64,000 bases of DNA from NCBI RefSeq assembly GCF_000225705.1, contig NZ_JH126471.1, positions 97,426 to 161,425 of the forward strand, in the 5' to 3' direction. The stretch comes from Collinsella tanakaei YIT 12063 (lineage in GTDB: Bacteria; Actinomycetota; Coriobacteriia; Coriobacteriales; Coriobacteriaceae). Shown here one piece after another: positions 35,042 through 44,590 of the stretch. The notes under the pieces were generated by a model. That model was not told the DNA's origin. It saw nothing but the letters and a program-made list of their open reading frames with translations, and did not search any database. A program made the translations under genes and the position numbers. Numbering within the stretch: position 1 is the first letter of the stretch; each line of letters begins with the position of its first letter.

Positions 35042-35086
35042 GGCGCCCTCTCGGTCTTCTATCGGGCCGAGAGGGCGCCTATTTCG
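35042..35086 (+). terminator. Terminator of the M14 peptidase gene
   Basis: A perfect 13-bp stem (35042-35054 with 35067-35079) is followed by TATTTCGTT. Confidence 0.75.
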
Positions 35087-35230
35087 TTCAAACCCCCGAG
35101 GGGTGGGCGGTTCGGGGCGCGTTCTCGTCCAGGGCCTCCGTGCGAGCACGTATCCCAGATAAGCTGCGCCCCAAGACAAGGTTGTCCGCAAGCTCGGTTA
35201 TGGATTGCGCGCCAGTCTATAGAATATGCG

Positions 35231-35719
35231 CTAGTTAAAGCTGGGGTCGATTTGCGCGAGGCGCTCCTCGATGTCGTCCTCGGTGCATTCAAGCGCCACG
35301 GCAAGCTCCTCCAGGGCACGGCGGTGGGCTTCTTTGAGCACGCGCGTGTAATAGCTGCTGGGCTTTTTATCCTGCGCCTCTGCATCGCGGATGCGCTGGC
35401 GCATGGTCTTTGCGACGCGAATGGTCTGCGGCGCCCCATATTTGAGCTGTTTCTTAAAGTAGGTCTCCTCAAGCGAGCTGTTGCGCTCCGTAAAGGGGTC
35501 GACTTCAATCTCGTCGTAATCGTCCAAAAGACGTTCCGCAACTTCGCGAGAGATGCAGGTGTGCAGGCGATCTTGCTGCGCAACCGGGTACATCATGCGC
35601 GTTTTGGCGTGACCGTGCTTTGCTTCCAGGATGATCATGGGGGAGGGCGCGTCTTCATAGCCCATTACGGTGCAGACGCCCTGTCCCGGGTGGATAATGT
35701 GCTCGCCGATACTAAACAT
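35231..35719 (-). CDS. CarD/CdnL-family transcription regulator
   Basis: The 162-residue protein begins MFSIGEHIIHPGQGVCTVMGYED, the Tudor-like RNA-polymerase-interacting domain shared by CarD, CdnL and Mfd, and ends with a helical C-terminal domain. CarD-like proteins bind the polymerase beta subunit and stabilise open promoter complexes. The start at 35719 was chosen because GGAGAAG precedes it and the conserved domain begins there; a longer frame to 35758 adds 13 unlikely residues. It is monocistronic. Confidence 0.88.
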   Translation of the reverse strand: MFSIGEHIIHPGQGVCTVMGYEDAPSPMIILEAKHGHAKTRMMYPVAQQDRLHTCISREVAERLLDDYDEIEVDPFTERNSSLEETYFKKQLKYGAPQTIRVAKTMRQRIRDAEAQDKKPSSYYTRVLKEAHRRALEELAVALECTEDDIEERLAQIDPSFN

Positions 35720-36082
35720 GCTCTTCTCCATCACTCGTATCTCTGCTATGCTAAACAATTTTGCGACTTCCTAATCATAGCATGCGCATTTGAATATGGA
35801 CTTGAAGTCTCCATAAAACCATCCCCGTACGCTGCGTGTTTTACATAATTGGCTAATATGTGAAAAGAAAAGCCGCTGGTAGAAGGCAAGGTATGTTTTC
35901 TGGTCCAAACGCCGGACGATATGTATGACATTGAGCGCGGTATGCTGATTCGCCGATGTTTTGTCAGCGGACACATATATAAGCTACCAGCAAATACAGC
36001 AGTATGTTAAAGTACCAAGCACATCCATGCATGTGCCCCGCGAGACCAACATTTCGGGGCGGGAATTTGAGGAGGATCATTT
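35720..36082. other. Intergenic region between the CarD-like gene and argS
   Basis: About 360 bp of AT-rich sequence with no supported ORF. A short GCCCCG/CGGGGC hairpin (about 36034-36060) lies just before argS, near its ribosome-binding site (GAGGAGG). No T-box is seen. Confidence 0.4.
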
Positions 36083-37936
36083 ATGCCAGAGAAGATTGAA
36101 GAGCTGGTGCGCGCTGCGCTCGCCGCTGCCCAGGAAGCCGGCGATCTGCCCGCGTTCGACCTGGAGGATTGCGGCCTGGAGCGACCGGCTGACACTTCTC
36201 ACGGCGAGTGGACCTCCACCTGTGCCCTTAAGTCGGCCAAGCTCGCCCACTGCGCCCCCAAGAAGATCGCCGACGCCATCGCGGCCAACATGCCCGCCGA
36301 CGCCTCCATCGCTAAGGTAGAGGTCGCCGGCCCGGGCTTCATCAACTTCTACCTCAACGCCGCGGCGAACAACGCCGTCCTGGCAGAGGCCCGCGCCAAG
36401 GGCATGGACTTCGCTAAGTCCAACGTCGGCGGTGGTCTCAAGACGCAGGTCGAGTTCGTTTCCGCCAACCCCGTCGGCCCCATGCACGTGGGTCACGGCC
36501 GCTGGGCAGCTCTGGGCGATTCGCTTTGCCGCGTGATGAGCCACGCCGGCTATGACATCCAGCGCGAGTTCTACATCAACGACCACGGCTCTCAGATGGA
36601 CGTCTTTGGCAACTCCATCTCTTATCGCTACATGCAGCTGGTCGAGATCATGGAGAAGCAGGGCATCGACATCGACGCCGCGCGCGACTTCCTTGCCAAG
36701 GACCGCGACAACTACGTTCAGGACGAGGCCGACGAGCACCTGGACAGCCATCCCTACATGGACGCCTTCACCCAGGGCCTGGGCGGCAACGCCTACGGCG
36801 GCACCTACATCATCGACGAGGCCGCTGCCTTCTATAAGAAGGACGGCGACAAGTGGGCCCACGCCACGGATGAGGAGCGCATGCTCTACTTCCGCGAGGA
36901 GGGCTACGCCAAGATGGTGGAGAACATGCGCCAGCTGTGCCATGACGTCCGCTGCGACTTCGACAAGTGGTTCTCCGAGCGCACCGTCTACATCAAGGAC
37001 ACCGAGGGCCCCAACGCCGGCACCTCCGCGGTAGACCGCGCCTTCGCCAAGCTCGATGAGATGGGCTATCTCTACAACAAGGACGGCGCTCTGTGGTTCC
37101 GCTCCACCGACCTGGGCGATGACAAGGACCGCGTCCTGGTCAAGGCCAACGGCGAGTACACCTACTTCGCTTCGGACGTCGCCTACCACTGGGATAAGTT
37201 CCAGCGCGTCGACCACGTCATCGACATCTGGGGCTGCGACCACCACGGCTACATCAACCGTGTCCGCTGCGTCTGCGACGCTTTGGGCTACCCCGGCAAG
37301 TTCGAGGTCCTGCTGGGCCAGTTTGTCAACCTGCTGCGCAACGGTCACCCCATCCGCATGTCCAAGCGCAAGGGCACCATGGTCACCTTCCAGGAGCTCG
37401 TGGACGAGGTCGGCGCCGACGCCACCCGCTACACGCTGATCTCCCGCTCTTCCAACCAGGCCATCGACTTCGATATCGAGGCCGTTAAGGAGAAGAGCCA
37501 GAACAACCCGGTGTACTACGTGCAGTACGCCCACGCCCGCATCTGCTCCATCCTGCGCAAGGCCGCCGGCGTCACGCCGGAGCAGGCTGCCGAGATGGGC
37601 ATGGACGCCGTGGCCGCCCAGGCTATCGGCGAGAACGTGGACTACGCGCTGCTGACCGATCCCACCGAGCTTGCGCTCTCCCGTAAGATCTCCGAGCTCG
37701 AGGACCTTATCGCCAGCTGCGCCCGCGACCGCGCGCCGTTCCGCCTCACCCACTTCGCAGAGGAGCTGGCCGGCGGCTTCCACAGCTTCTACCAGGCCTG
37801 CCAGGTGCTGCCTAGCGAGGGTCGCCCGGTCGACGCCGAGCTGTCCCGCGCCCGCCTTGCCGCATGCGATGCTGTTCGCAACGTGCTGGCGCTCACCCTC
37901 TCGCTCATCGGCGTTTCCGCGCCCGAGCAGATGTAG
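36083..37936 (+). CDS. argS: Arginyl-tRNA synthetase
   Basis: ArgRS charges tRNA-Arg. The 617-residue class I enzyme has an N-terminal domain with GPGFINFYL near residue 88, the HIGH motif SANPVGPMHVGHGRW near 127-140, the KMSKS-like IRMSKRKGTMV near 428, and an anticodon-binding helical C-terminus (PVYYVQYAHARICSI, typical of ArgRS). GAGGAGG precedes the ATG. A terminator follows 50 bases on. Confidence 0.96.
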   Translation: MPEKIEELVRAALAAAQEAGDLPAFDLEDCGLERPADTSHGEWTSTCALKSAKLAHCAPKKIADAIAANMPADASIAKVEVAGPGFINFYLNAAANNAVLAEARAKGMDFAKSNVGGGLKTQVEFVSANPVGPMHVGHGRWAALGDSLCRVMSHAGYDIQREFYINDHGSQMDVFGNSISYRYMQLVEIMEKQGIDIDAARDFLAKDRDNYVQDEADEHLDSHPYMDAFTQGLGGNAYGGTYIIDEAAAFYKKDGDKWAHATDEERMLYFREEGYAKMVENMRQLCHDVRCDFDKWFSERTVYIKDTEGPNAGTSAVDRAFAKLDEMGYLYNKDGALWFRSTDLGDDKDRVLVKANGEYTYFASDVAYHWDKFQRVDHVIDIWGCDHHGYINRVRCVCDALGYPGKFEVLLGQFVNLLRNGHPIRMSKRKGTMVTFQELVDEVGADATRYTLISRSSNQAIDFDIEAVKEKSQNNPVYYVQYAHARICSILRKAAGVTPEQAAEMGMDAVAAQAIGENVDYALLTDPTELALSRKISELEDLIASCARDRAPFRLTHFAEELAGGFHSFYQACQVLPSEGRPVDAELSRARLAACDAVRNVLALTLSLIGVSAPEQM

Positions 37937-37986
37937 TTCACGAGGCGGCGGCAACGTGCGCCAGTTTTCACAATCCGTGATGTTTG

Positions 37987-38014
37987 GAGCCCTCGCCCGC
38001 GCGGGGGCTCTTTT
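37987..38014 (+). terminator. Terminator of argS
   Basis: GAGCCC (37987-37992) and GGGCTC (38005-38010) enclose a GC-rich loop and are followed by TTTTC. Confidence 0.75.
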
Positions 38015-38294
38015 CATGCCTACTTAGATGCGTCGCGACGCGTCCGGCAACCTAATCCAATTAAGAATTTCAGCCTGGCCGGGGTGTAGACCATAAAAAG
38101 CTGTGCCGTTTGTCCAATGCGTTTGTAATACGTGAATGCGCTTTAAGCGACATGTGCTACACTCAGGGTCGTTACGTGCAAGCTGCATGGCGGCGGCACT
38201 ATTGAACATCCCTTTCCTTATAGCGTGGAAGCGCATGCGCGACCCCATGTGGGCAACTTGTCGTATATCGCGACGCGACATAGGAGGTTTCATC

Positions 38295-38975
38295 ATGAAG
38301 TTCTTCATCGATACCGCCAATTTGGATGAGATTGCAGAAGCGAAGAGCTGGGGCTGCCTTGCCGGCGTCACCACCAATCCCTCGCTGTACGCAAAGACAG
38401 GCGGCAAACTCGCGGATTTTGAATCCCATATGCTCAAGATCGCCGAGCTTTGCGAAGGGCTTCCCGTTTCCGCCGAGTCTACTGCAGCCACGGCGGACGG
38501 CATGGTCGAGGAGGGTTTGCGCCTGGCCGCGCTCGCTTCCAACATTGTCATCAAGCTGCCGGTTTGCGAGGCGGGCCTGGAGGCGTGCCGCAAGCTTGCG
38601 GACAAAGGCGTGCGCGTCAACATGACGCTGGTGTTCTCCGCCCCGCAGGCGCTGCTGGCCGCTAACGCCGGCGCGCGCTACATCAGCCCGTTTATCGGGC
38701 GGTTCGACGATATCTCCGAAGACGGCGTTGCCCAGCTTGCAGATGTTGTTACCTGCATTGGTAACTATGACTGGAGCGGCAAGAACGTCGACGATAAGGT
38801 CGAGATCATCGCCGCGTCCGTACGCACGCCAAACCATGTTACCCAGGCTGCCCTTATGGGCGCCGATATAGCAACGGTGCCCCTTGGGACGCTGAAAAAA
38901 TGCCTCAGGCATCCCCTGACGGATAGGGGAATCGCTTCTTTTGAGGCTGACTGGAAGAAAGTTGAGCAGGCATAG
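38295..38975 (+). CDS. fsa: Fructose-6-phosphate aldolase / short transaldolase
   Basis: The 226-residue TIM-barrel protein starts MKFFIDTANLDEIAEAKSWGCLAGVTTNPSLYAK, typical of the short transaldolase/FSA group. The Schiff-base Lys lies in NIVIKLPVCEAGLEA near residue 86, and the phosphate-binding ISPFIGRFDD follows near 134. It either cleaves fructose 6-phosphate or moves dihydroxyacetone units in the pentose phosphate path; sequence cannot fully decide. ATAGGAGG precedes the ATG. Its stop overlaps the rho start (TAGTG), so the two are translationally coupled. Confidence 0.92.
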   Translation: MKFFIDTANLDEIAEAKSWGCLAGVTTNPSLYAKTGGKLADFESHMLKIAELCEGLPVSAESTAATADGMVEEGLRLAALASNIVIKLPVCEAGLEACRKLADKGVRVNMTLVFSAPQALLAANAGARYISPFIGRFDDISEDGVAQLADVVTCIGNYDWSGKNVDDKVEIIAASVRTPNHVTQAALMGADIATVPLGTLKKCLRHPLTDRGIASFEADWKKVEQA

Positions 38976-41527
38976 TGTCAGACGATAACAAGACCGAGTT
39001 CGTGGAGGCGTCCGCAGCACCGTCCAGCCAGGTTGAAACTCGCCAGCAGGTTGAGGCCCCCGCGCCCGCGTCGGCTCGTGTGGCGGAGATGAAGCCCGCT
39101 GGGGATGCGGCACCCGCAGAGAAACCCGCGCCCGCAATGAAGCCCGCGGCGGCAGAGCGCCCTGCATCCGCAGCGCAGCCGGTAGATGAAAAGCCCGCTG
39201 CCGAGAAGCCCACGCGCAAGCCCAGGGCGACTCGTTCCAAAGCCGCTAAGAAGGACGAGGGCGATGCTGCGGTTTCCGATTCCGCAACTCCTAAGGCGGA
39301 CGATGCGCCGCAGGCGGCAGAGGAAGCTCCAAAGCCCCGTCGCCGTGGCCGCAAGCCCAAAGCGGTAGAGGAGCAGGTGGAGCAGGCGCCCAAGCCGCGC
39401 CGCGGTCGCAAGCCCAAGGCCGCCAACAAGGCGGAGGCCGCCCCAGAGCAGGCCCCGTCTGCAGAGGTTGCGCAGGCCCGCGCCCTTGCCCAGATTTCCC
39501 AAGCGTCTGTGGTACGCCGCCAGCGCCGTATGGAGGAGCGCGCCGCAGAGATGCTCGCATCCGCCGGTTCCCCTGATAGCGACGCTGCGCCTACCCAGTT
39601 TGACGCCGCATCGCTGATCGATCCCGCACTGAGGCCGCACCGCCGCGGCCGCAAGCCCAAGGCATATATCGAGGCCGAGCGCGCCGCCGCTGCGGCCCTG
39701 GCAGCCGCGAAGCTCGCCTCGCAGGGGGACGCCCCCGCCCGTGAGACCCAGGACCAGCCCGCGCAGGCCCCGCTCAAAGAGGCATCCGCCTTCGAACCCG
39801 TTTCCGCTGACGCAGAGAAGGCGTCTGCTGAATCCGAGAAGAAATCCGATAACCGCCCCGGTCGCGCCCGCCGCGCGGCTTCCAAGGCAAAGCTCCAGGC
39901 AGATGAGGCCAAGGATGAGAAGCCCGTGGACGCTGCCCCGGTAGAGGCGCCAGCGGCGCCGGAGCCCTCTCAGGGCGAAGATGATGCCGCCAAGGACGAG
40001 AAGCCGGCAGCTCTTACCGAAGAGCAGCCGCAGGGCCGCCAATCTCGCCGCTCCCACTCCACGCGCGCGCGTGATCGCCAGCAGGGCGAGGAGGGCTCGG
40101 AGCAGCGCTTCGATCGACCCCAGCGCAACGACCGCAACGATCGCGGCGACCGCAATGACCGTAACGGCAACGACCGTGCCGATCGCAACGACAAGCGAAA
40201 TAACAAGCAGAACCGCAAGCAGCGCAACAATCGCTTCAACGGTCCCGTGGAGCCCAGCGTCTCTCGCGAAGAGCTTGCCGCCTGCAAGGTCGCCGAGCTG
40301 CGCGAGAAGGCCAAGGAGCTCAACATCGACTACGTCGGCAAGAAGAAAGCCGAGCTGGTCGAAGAGGTCTACGCAGCCACCGCCCGCGCCGAGGGCTTCC
40401 GCGATATAGAGGGTATCCTGGACATCACCAATGAGGGCTTTGGCTACATTCGCGCCCACGGCTACATGCCCAGCCGCGATGACGCCTTTGTTCCCGCCAA
40501 CATGATTCGCGCTGCCGGCCTTCGCTGCGGCGACGTGATCGCCGGCACCCTGCGCCCCTCGCGCGCTAACGACAAGTTCCCCGGCCTGGCCAAGATTCGC
40601 AGCATCAACGGCCGCGATCCGGAGGAGATGAGGCATCGTCCAAAGTTTGCGGACCTCACGCCCATCTATCCCAACGAGCCCCTCAAGATGGAGCATGGCA
40701 AGGAGTCCATCACCGGCCGCGCCATCGACATCGTGGCTCCGGTTGGCAAGGGCCAGCGCGGCCTCATCGTCTCGCCGCCCAAGGCTGGTAAGACCACAAT
40801 CTTGAAGAAGATCTGCCAGTCCATCGCCACCAACAATCCCGAGGTGCACCTGATCTGCCTGCTGGTGGACGAGCGCCCCGAAGAGGTCACGGACATGCAG
40901 CGCTCCATCCGCGGCGACGTGGTCGCCTCTACGTTCGACATGCCGGCGGACAACCACACCCGCGTGTCCGAACTGGTCATCGAGCGCGCCAAGCGCATTG
41001 TCGAGATGGGTGGCGACGTAGTGGTGGTGCTTGACTCCATCACCCGCCTTGCGCGCGCGTACAACCTGGCCGCCCCCGCATCTGGCCGCATTCTGTCCGG
41101 CGGCGTGGACTCCGCGGCGCTGTACCCGCCCAAGCGCTTTTTGGGTGCCGCCCGCAACATCGAGAACGGCGGCTCGCTCACCATCTTGGCATCCGCGCTG
41201 GTCGATACCGGCTCTAAGATGGACGAGGTCATCTTCGAGGAGTTCAAGGGCACCGGCAACATGGAACTCAAGCTCGACCGCGACCTGGCCGACCGTCGAA
41301 TCTTCCCGGCTATCGATCCCGTCCAGTCCGGTACCCGCAACGAGGATCTGCTTATCGACAAGAACATCCAGCCGTTTGTTTGGGGTATTCGCAGGATCCT
41401 GGCGAATATGAACAACACCGAGCGTGCGGCGGCGTCGTTCATCAAGGGTCTCAAGGGCACCAACAGCAACGAGGAATTCCTCATCCGCTCCGCGAAGAAG
41501 GCGGCGGATCACTCGGACGCCATGTAG
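38975..41527 (+). CDS. rho: Transcription termination factor Rho with a long disordered N-terminal tail
   Basis: Rho is the hexameric RNA helicase that ends transcripts. The C-terminal 420 residues are canonical: SAP-like Rho N-domain (SREELAACKVAELREKAKEL, near 430), RNA-binding cold-shock fold (EGILDITNEGFGYIR near 480), Walker A PPKAGKTTILKKI near 605, and the DSITRLARAYN segment near 688. The first 425 residues are a disordered extension with three R/G-R-K-P-K repeats (two RRGRKPK and one RRGRKPK-like, near 125, 140 and 225) resembling AT-hooks, and an R/N/D-rich tract near 380-420. The whole is 850 residues, twice E. coli Rho. It starts with GTG overlapping the fsa stop by one base. Confidence 0.95.
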   Translation: MSDDNKTEFVEASAAPSSQVETRQQVEAPAPASARVAEMKPAGDAAPAEKPAPAMKPAAAERPASAAQPVDEKPAAEKPTRKPRATRSKAAKKDEGDAAVSDSATPKADDAPQAAEEAPKPRRRGRKPKAVEEQVEQAPKPRRGRKPKAANKAEAAPEQAPSAEVAQARALAQISQASVVRRQRRMEERAAEMLASAGSPDSDAAPTQFDAASLIDPALRPHRRGRKPKAYIEAERAAAAALAAAKLASQGDAPARETQDQPAQAPLKEASAFEPVSADAEKASAESEKKSDNRPGRARRAASKAKLQADEAKDEKPVDAAPVEAPAAPEPSQGEDDAAKDEKPAALTEEQPQGRQSRRSHSTRARDRQQGEEGSEQRFDRPQRNDRNDRGDRNDRNGNDRADRNDKRNNKQNRKQRNNRFNGPVEPSVSREELAACKVAELREKAKELNIDYVGKKKAELVEEVYAATARAEGFRDIEGILDITNEGFGYIRAHGYMPSRDDAFVPANMIRAAGLRCGDVIAGTLRPSRANDKFPGLAKIRSINGRDPEEMRHRPKFADLTPIYPNEPLKMEHGKESITGRAIDIVAPVGKGQRGLIVSPPKAGKTTILKKICQSIATNNPEVHLICLLVDERPEEVTDMQRSIRGDVVASTFDMPADNHTRVSELVIERAKRIVEMGGDVVVVLDSITRLARAYNLAAPASGRILSGGVDSAALYPPKRFLGAARNIENGGSLTILASALVDTGSKMDEVIFEEFKGTGNMELKLDRDLADRRIFPAIDPVQSGTRNEDLLIDKNIQPFVWGIRRILANMNNTERAAASFIKGLKGTNSNEEFLIRSAKKAADHSDAM

Positions 41528-41559
41528 CCGCGGCGTATCCTCGTCCTTATTAACAAATA

Positions 41560-41606
41560 GCCGGCAGGCGCTTCCTACTTAAGGATTCGCCTGCCGGCCT
41601 TTTTTC
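41560..41606 (+). terminator. Terminator of fsa-rho
   Basis: GCCGGCAGGCG (41560-41570) pairs with CGCCTGCCGGC (41588-41598), followed by a run of eight pyrimidines (CTTTTTT). Confidence 0.9.
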
Positions 41607-41617
41607 TATAGGGCCCC

Positions 41618-42394
41618 TTATAGAGCCCCTATGGCCCGCTCGATCTTGAGGGCGAGCTTATAGGGGACGACGCGCGAGGCGGCGTAGAGCGCTTTCATGT
41701 CGGCGGCGGGAATGCACAGGCTTTTGCCCAGCCGCGCGCTGCGCAGGGCCGCCTTGACCACGTGATCGGGCTTTTCGAACCCTATGACGGTCATCTTCTT
41801 GGCGGTGCGCTTGTCGCCGGGAGAGCTGAGAAACTCCGTATCCATGAACTTGGGGCACACGGCGGTGACGTGAATGTCCACATCGCCCAGCTCCGCGTCA
41901 AGCGAGCGCGAGACGTCCAGGATAAACCGCTTTGCCGCAGAGTATACGGCCAGGCGCGGCTGGGGGATGAAGGATGCCACGCTGGCGATGTTGATGATCC
42001 TGGAGCCGGCGCTCATAAACGGCAGCGCGCGGTACATCATCTCGATGGGCGCGCGGACCAGCAGTTCTATCATGCGCGGCGTGTCATCGCGCTTCTGCAG
42101 CGCCATATCGCCAAAAACGCCAAAGCCCGCGTTGTTGACCAGCAGCGTCACCCGGGCGTCTTTGGTCTCCGCCAGCGCCCCCTCGACCAGATCGAATGAG
42201 AGGGGGTCGGTGAGGTCCAGGCAAAACGGGCGCACGGGCGTTCCGGTGGTCCTTACCAAAGCCTCCAGGCGCTCCGCGCGGCGCGCGATGACCCAGATCT
42301 CGTCCACTTTGTCGCATTCGCCTTGGTCTATATGACGGGCAAATTCTCTACCAAGACCCGAGGACGCCCCCGTGACAATCGCGATTTTTGGCAT
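41618..42394 (-). CDS. Short-chain dehydrogenase/reductase
   Basis: The 258-residue Rossmann protein begins MPKIAIVTGASSGLGREFA (TGxxxGxG cofactor motif), has NNAGFG near residue 90, the catalytic Ser in NIASVASF near 142 and YSAAKRF near 156 (YxxxK). The substrate is unknown; the C-terminal region resembles the broad SDR group that includes DltE-like and ketoreductase proteins. GGAGG precedes the start at 42394. Confidence 0.9.
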   Translation of the reverse strand: MPKIAIVTGASSGLGREFARHIDQGECDKVDEIWVIARRAERLEALVRTTGTPVRPFCLDLTDPLSFDLVEGALAETKDARVTLLVNNAGFGVFGDMALQKRDDTPRMIELLVRAPIEMMYRALPFMSAGSRIINIASVASFIPQPRLAVYSAAKRFILDVSRSLDAELGDVDIHVTAVCPKFMDTEFLSSPGDKRTAKKMTVIGFEKPDHVVKAALRSARLGKSLCIPAADMKALYAASRVVPYKLALKIERAIGAL

Positions 42395-42703
42395 CGATTC
42401 CTCCTTTGCAGGCTTACTCGCATACCTAGGTTTCTTCCCCGTTGAGCCGCGTTGCAACCACGCGGTCGCCGTATGCCGCAAATCAGTGTAGCGTTACCAA
42501 GTATTCTTGCTTTAAACAGCGGATTCTCGCATAATACGTGTAATGTTCGCGACGGAAAACGCAGATGAATCAAACCACTATCCGTTGCTTGGATGAATGG
42601 TCCAACACAACCGTTCTTTGTGATCCCCGCGAGCGTGCACGCACAGATACGCTTTCGCCCCCTGGGCGGCAGCGCCAACTATTCGCAGCATGAGGAGACG
42701 GTC

Positions 42704-44068
42704 ATGGCTTCCAAACAGCATGGACACCGCGCAATCGCCGTGGGTATTTCCGGTGGCATAGGCCTCGCCGTGCCGCTTCTTGCCCATGTCGCCACGCAGT
42801 CCTCGCCTGAGGCCCAGGCGACCGTGGCCTCCTTAAGCATCCCCTTTGCACTGGGGTCGTTTGCGGGGGTGGGGGCCTACGTGCTCTCGAGCTCGCTGTT
42901 CGACATGATGGATCGCCGCGACGCCGAGCGCGCCGCCGAATATGCTTCTGTCGCCGCTGCCGTCCAAGCCGACGCTCCCGCTGCCGCGCAGGGCGCCTTT
43001 GTGCAGGAATCCGGCAACGTGGCGCCGTTCGCCGCGGGCGAGTGCGCGCCTGCCGCCGTCACCACGTCATTTGAGGCGGATATCGAGCGCTTCTTTGGCC
43101 GTCACGGCAAGCCCGACGATGTCCCCGTGATCGCGCGCGCCGCCGACGCCATGTCCGAGGCCCAGGCGTGGGAGGAAATCGACTCCATGCTCTCGGATAG
43201 CTCGCCTGTTAGCTGCGATCCGCTGCAGTCCAAGGACATTTACCAGATCGCGCTCGAGGAGCTCGCCCGCTCAGGCGCTACCGGTGTGGTCGGCAAGGCC
43301 TCCGCGGCCCCTGCCGGAGCATCTGCCGCATCCGCTGCCGAAGCCGCCGCGGCTGCCAGCGACGCCTCCGTCCCCGCGGACGCTACAGCCACCTTCATGG
43401 CGATAGCCGCATCGTGCGAGAACGTTACCGAGTCTCTTTCCAAAGATCGCTTGGACGAGATCGCCTCGCGCGAGGCCGCCGTGGGCTCTCTCGACATCAT
43501 GGTCGCAGAAGAGGACATGCCCGCCGTGGCGCCCGTGGCGCAGCCGGCGCAGCCCGTAACGGTCGCTCCGCAGGCGGGCGCTGCCGTGCAGGCAACCTCG
43601 CTGATCGATCTTGATTTGGACGAGCCCTCCGGCTTTGTATTCCAGCCCGCTCAGGCAGGCCCCGTCGCCGTTGCCGCAGATGCCGCATATTCCGCAGATG
43701 CCGTAGCGGACGTGGCTGCAGAGCCCGTCGCCCCCGCGGCGTCCTCGTCCACGGACAGCGAATCCCAGACCGTCGAGGTCCCCATGGTCGATTATTCCGG
43801 TCATGAGGAGATGTGGGCGGAGGCCCTGGCGATTCTGGAAGAGCCCGCCGCGCCCGCGGCGCCCATGGGGGCGCACTTCGCTCCGCGCGTCGCCGCCGTC
43901 AACGAGGGACGCCGCGCCACCGCCGTGCATTCCCACGTCAACCAGCTTCTGGACCAAGAGCTCAACCACATCGAGTCGCAAAGCATGCGTCATACCAGCC
44001 GCGAGTTCCTGCGCGTTATCCAGGGCGGCACCGCCGCCATGCCGCGCCTGCAGGCGGAGGAGGCGTAG
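42704..44068 (+). CDS. Ala-rich membrane protein of unknown function
   Basis: The 454-residue product has two N-terminal hydrophobic helices (about residues 8-60), then a long Ala/Pro/Glu-rich region of low complexity up to residue 370, and a helical C-terminus (VNQLLDQELNHIESQSMRHTSREFLRVIQGG) that looks conserved. I do not recognise the family. GAGGAG precedes the ATG at 42704. It lies 7 bases before the VanZ-like gene, with which it is probably cotranscribed. The structure (membrane anchor, flexible linker, terminal helix) suggests a scaffolding or cell-envelope role. Confidence 0.7.
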   Translation: MASKQHGHRAIAVGISGGIGLAVPLLAHVATQSSPEAQATVASLSIPFALGSFAGVGAYVLSSSLFDMMDRRDAERAAEYASVAAAVQADAPAAAQGAFVQESGNVAPFAAGECAPAAVTTSFEADIERFFGRHGKPDDVPVIARAADAMSEAQAWEEIDSMLSDSSPVSCDPLQSKDIYQIALEELARSGATGVVGKASAAPAGASAASAAEAAAAASDASVPADATATFMAIAASCENVTESLSKDRLDEIASREAAVGSLDIMVAEEDMPAVAPVAQPAQPVTVAPQAGAAVQATSLIDLDLDEPSGFVFQPAQAGPVAVAADAAYSADAVADVAAEPVAPAASSSTDSESQTVEVPMVDYSGHEEMWAEALAILEEPAAPAAPMGAHFAPRVAAVNEGRRATAVHSHVNQLLDQELNHIESQSMRHTSREFLRVIQGGTAAMPRLQAEEA

Positions 44069-44074
44069 GCTCCC

Positions 44075-44536
44075 ATGCAGAGGCTGCGGTCTTCCATATC
44101 GATTCCCTGGCTGGCGGCTTCCGTCGTCATCGTCCTCGCCATATGGTGCAATTCCATGGTTCCGGGATCCGACAGCTCGGAGATCAGCCATGGCGTGCTC
44201 GCCATGGTCCAAGGCTTCCTCGTCGACCTCGGTCTGCCCGCAAGTTGGGTCAGCAACTTCATCATCCGCAAGATGGCGCACTTCACCGAGTACGCGGCGC
44301 TGGGCGTTTCCGTGTCCGTCGCGCTTGATCGCCATGCGCATCTGGACTGCGCCCGCGTGCTTACCATTGCCTCCACCGTGCTGATCGCGGCTTCTTTGGA
44401 CGAGGTCATCCAGCTCTTTGTTCCGGGCCGCTGCGGCCAGGTGGCAGACGTGCTCCTCGATTGTATGGGCGCTATAACGGGCGTCGCCGCGAGCTCTTTT
44501 GTAAGGCGCAGGATAGCAAAGCGCTCTATAAGCTAA
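44075..44536 (+). CDS. VanZ-like family membrane protein
   Basis: The 153-residue protein has four or so hydrophobic helices and the VanZ hallmarks: W.NSMVPGSDSS.SHG near residue 24, RKMAHFTEYAALG near 64 and SLDEVIQLFVPGRCGQVADVLLDCMG near 108. VanZ-like proteins are small membrane proteins linked to glycopeptide tolerance in one case and otherwise of unknown function. It follows the Ala-rich membrane protein directly. Confidence 0.87.
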   Translation: MQRLRSSISIPWLAASVVIVLAIWCNSMVPGSDSSEISHGVLAMVQGFLVDLGLPASWVSNFIIRKMAHFTEYAALGVSVSVALDRHAHLDCARVLTIASTVLIAASLDEVIQLFVPGRCGQVADVLLDCMGAITGVAASSFVRRRIAKRSIS

Positions 44537-44590
44537 CCTATGTTCCCACGGCTTCTCCAGCCTTGTATCATGGTGCAGAAGTATATCCTG

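Noticed and set aside
36077-38017. 646-codon open frame antisense to argS
   Set aside because: Val/Ala/Gly/His-rich low-complexity translation with no motif; ArgRS motifs are intact on the plus strand.
40085-40250. Tandem repeat tract (Arg-Asn-Asp codons) as a mobile or CRISPR-like repeat
   Set aside because: It is in frame within rho and explained by the low-complexity protein tail.
38978-41512. 844-codon open frame antisense to rho
   Set aside because: It is a GC-skew shadow: low complexity, no Shine-Dalgarno, no recognisable domain, and the plus strand encodes an unmistakable Rho.
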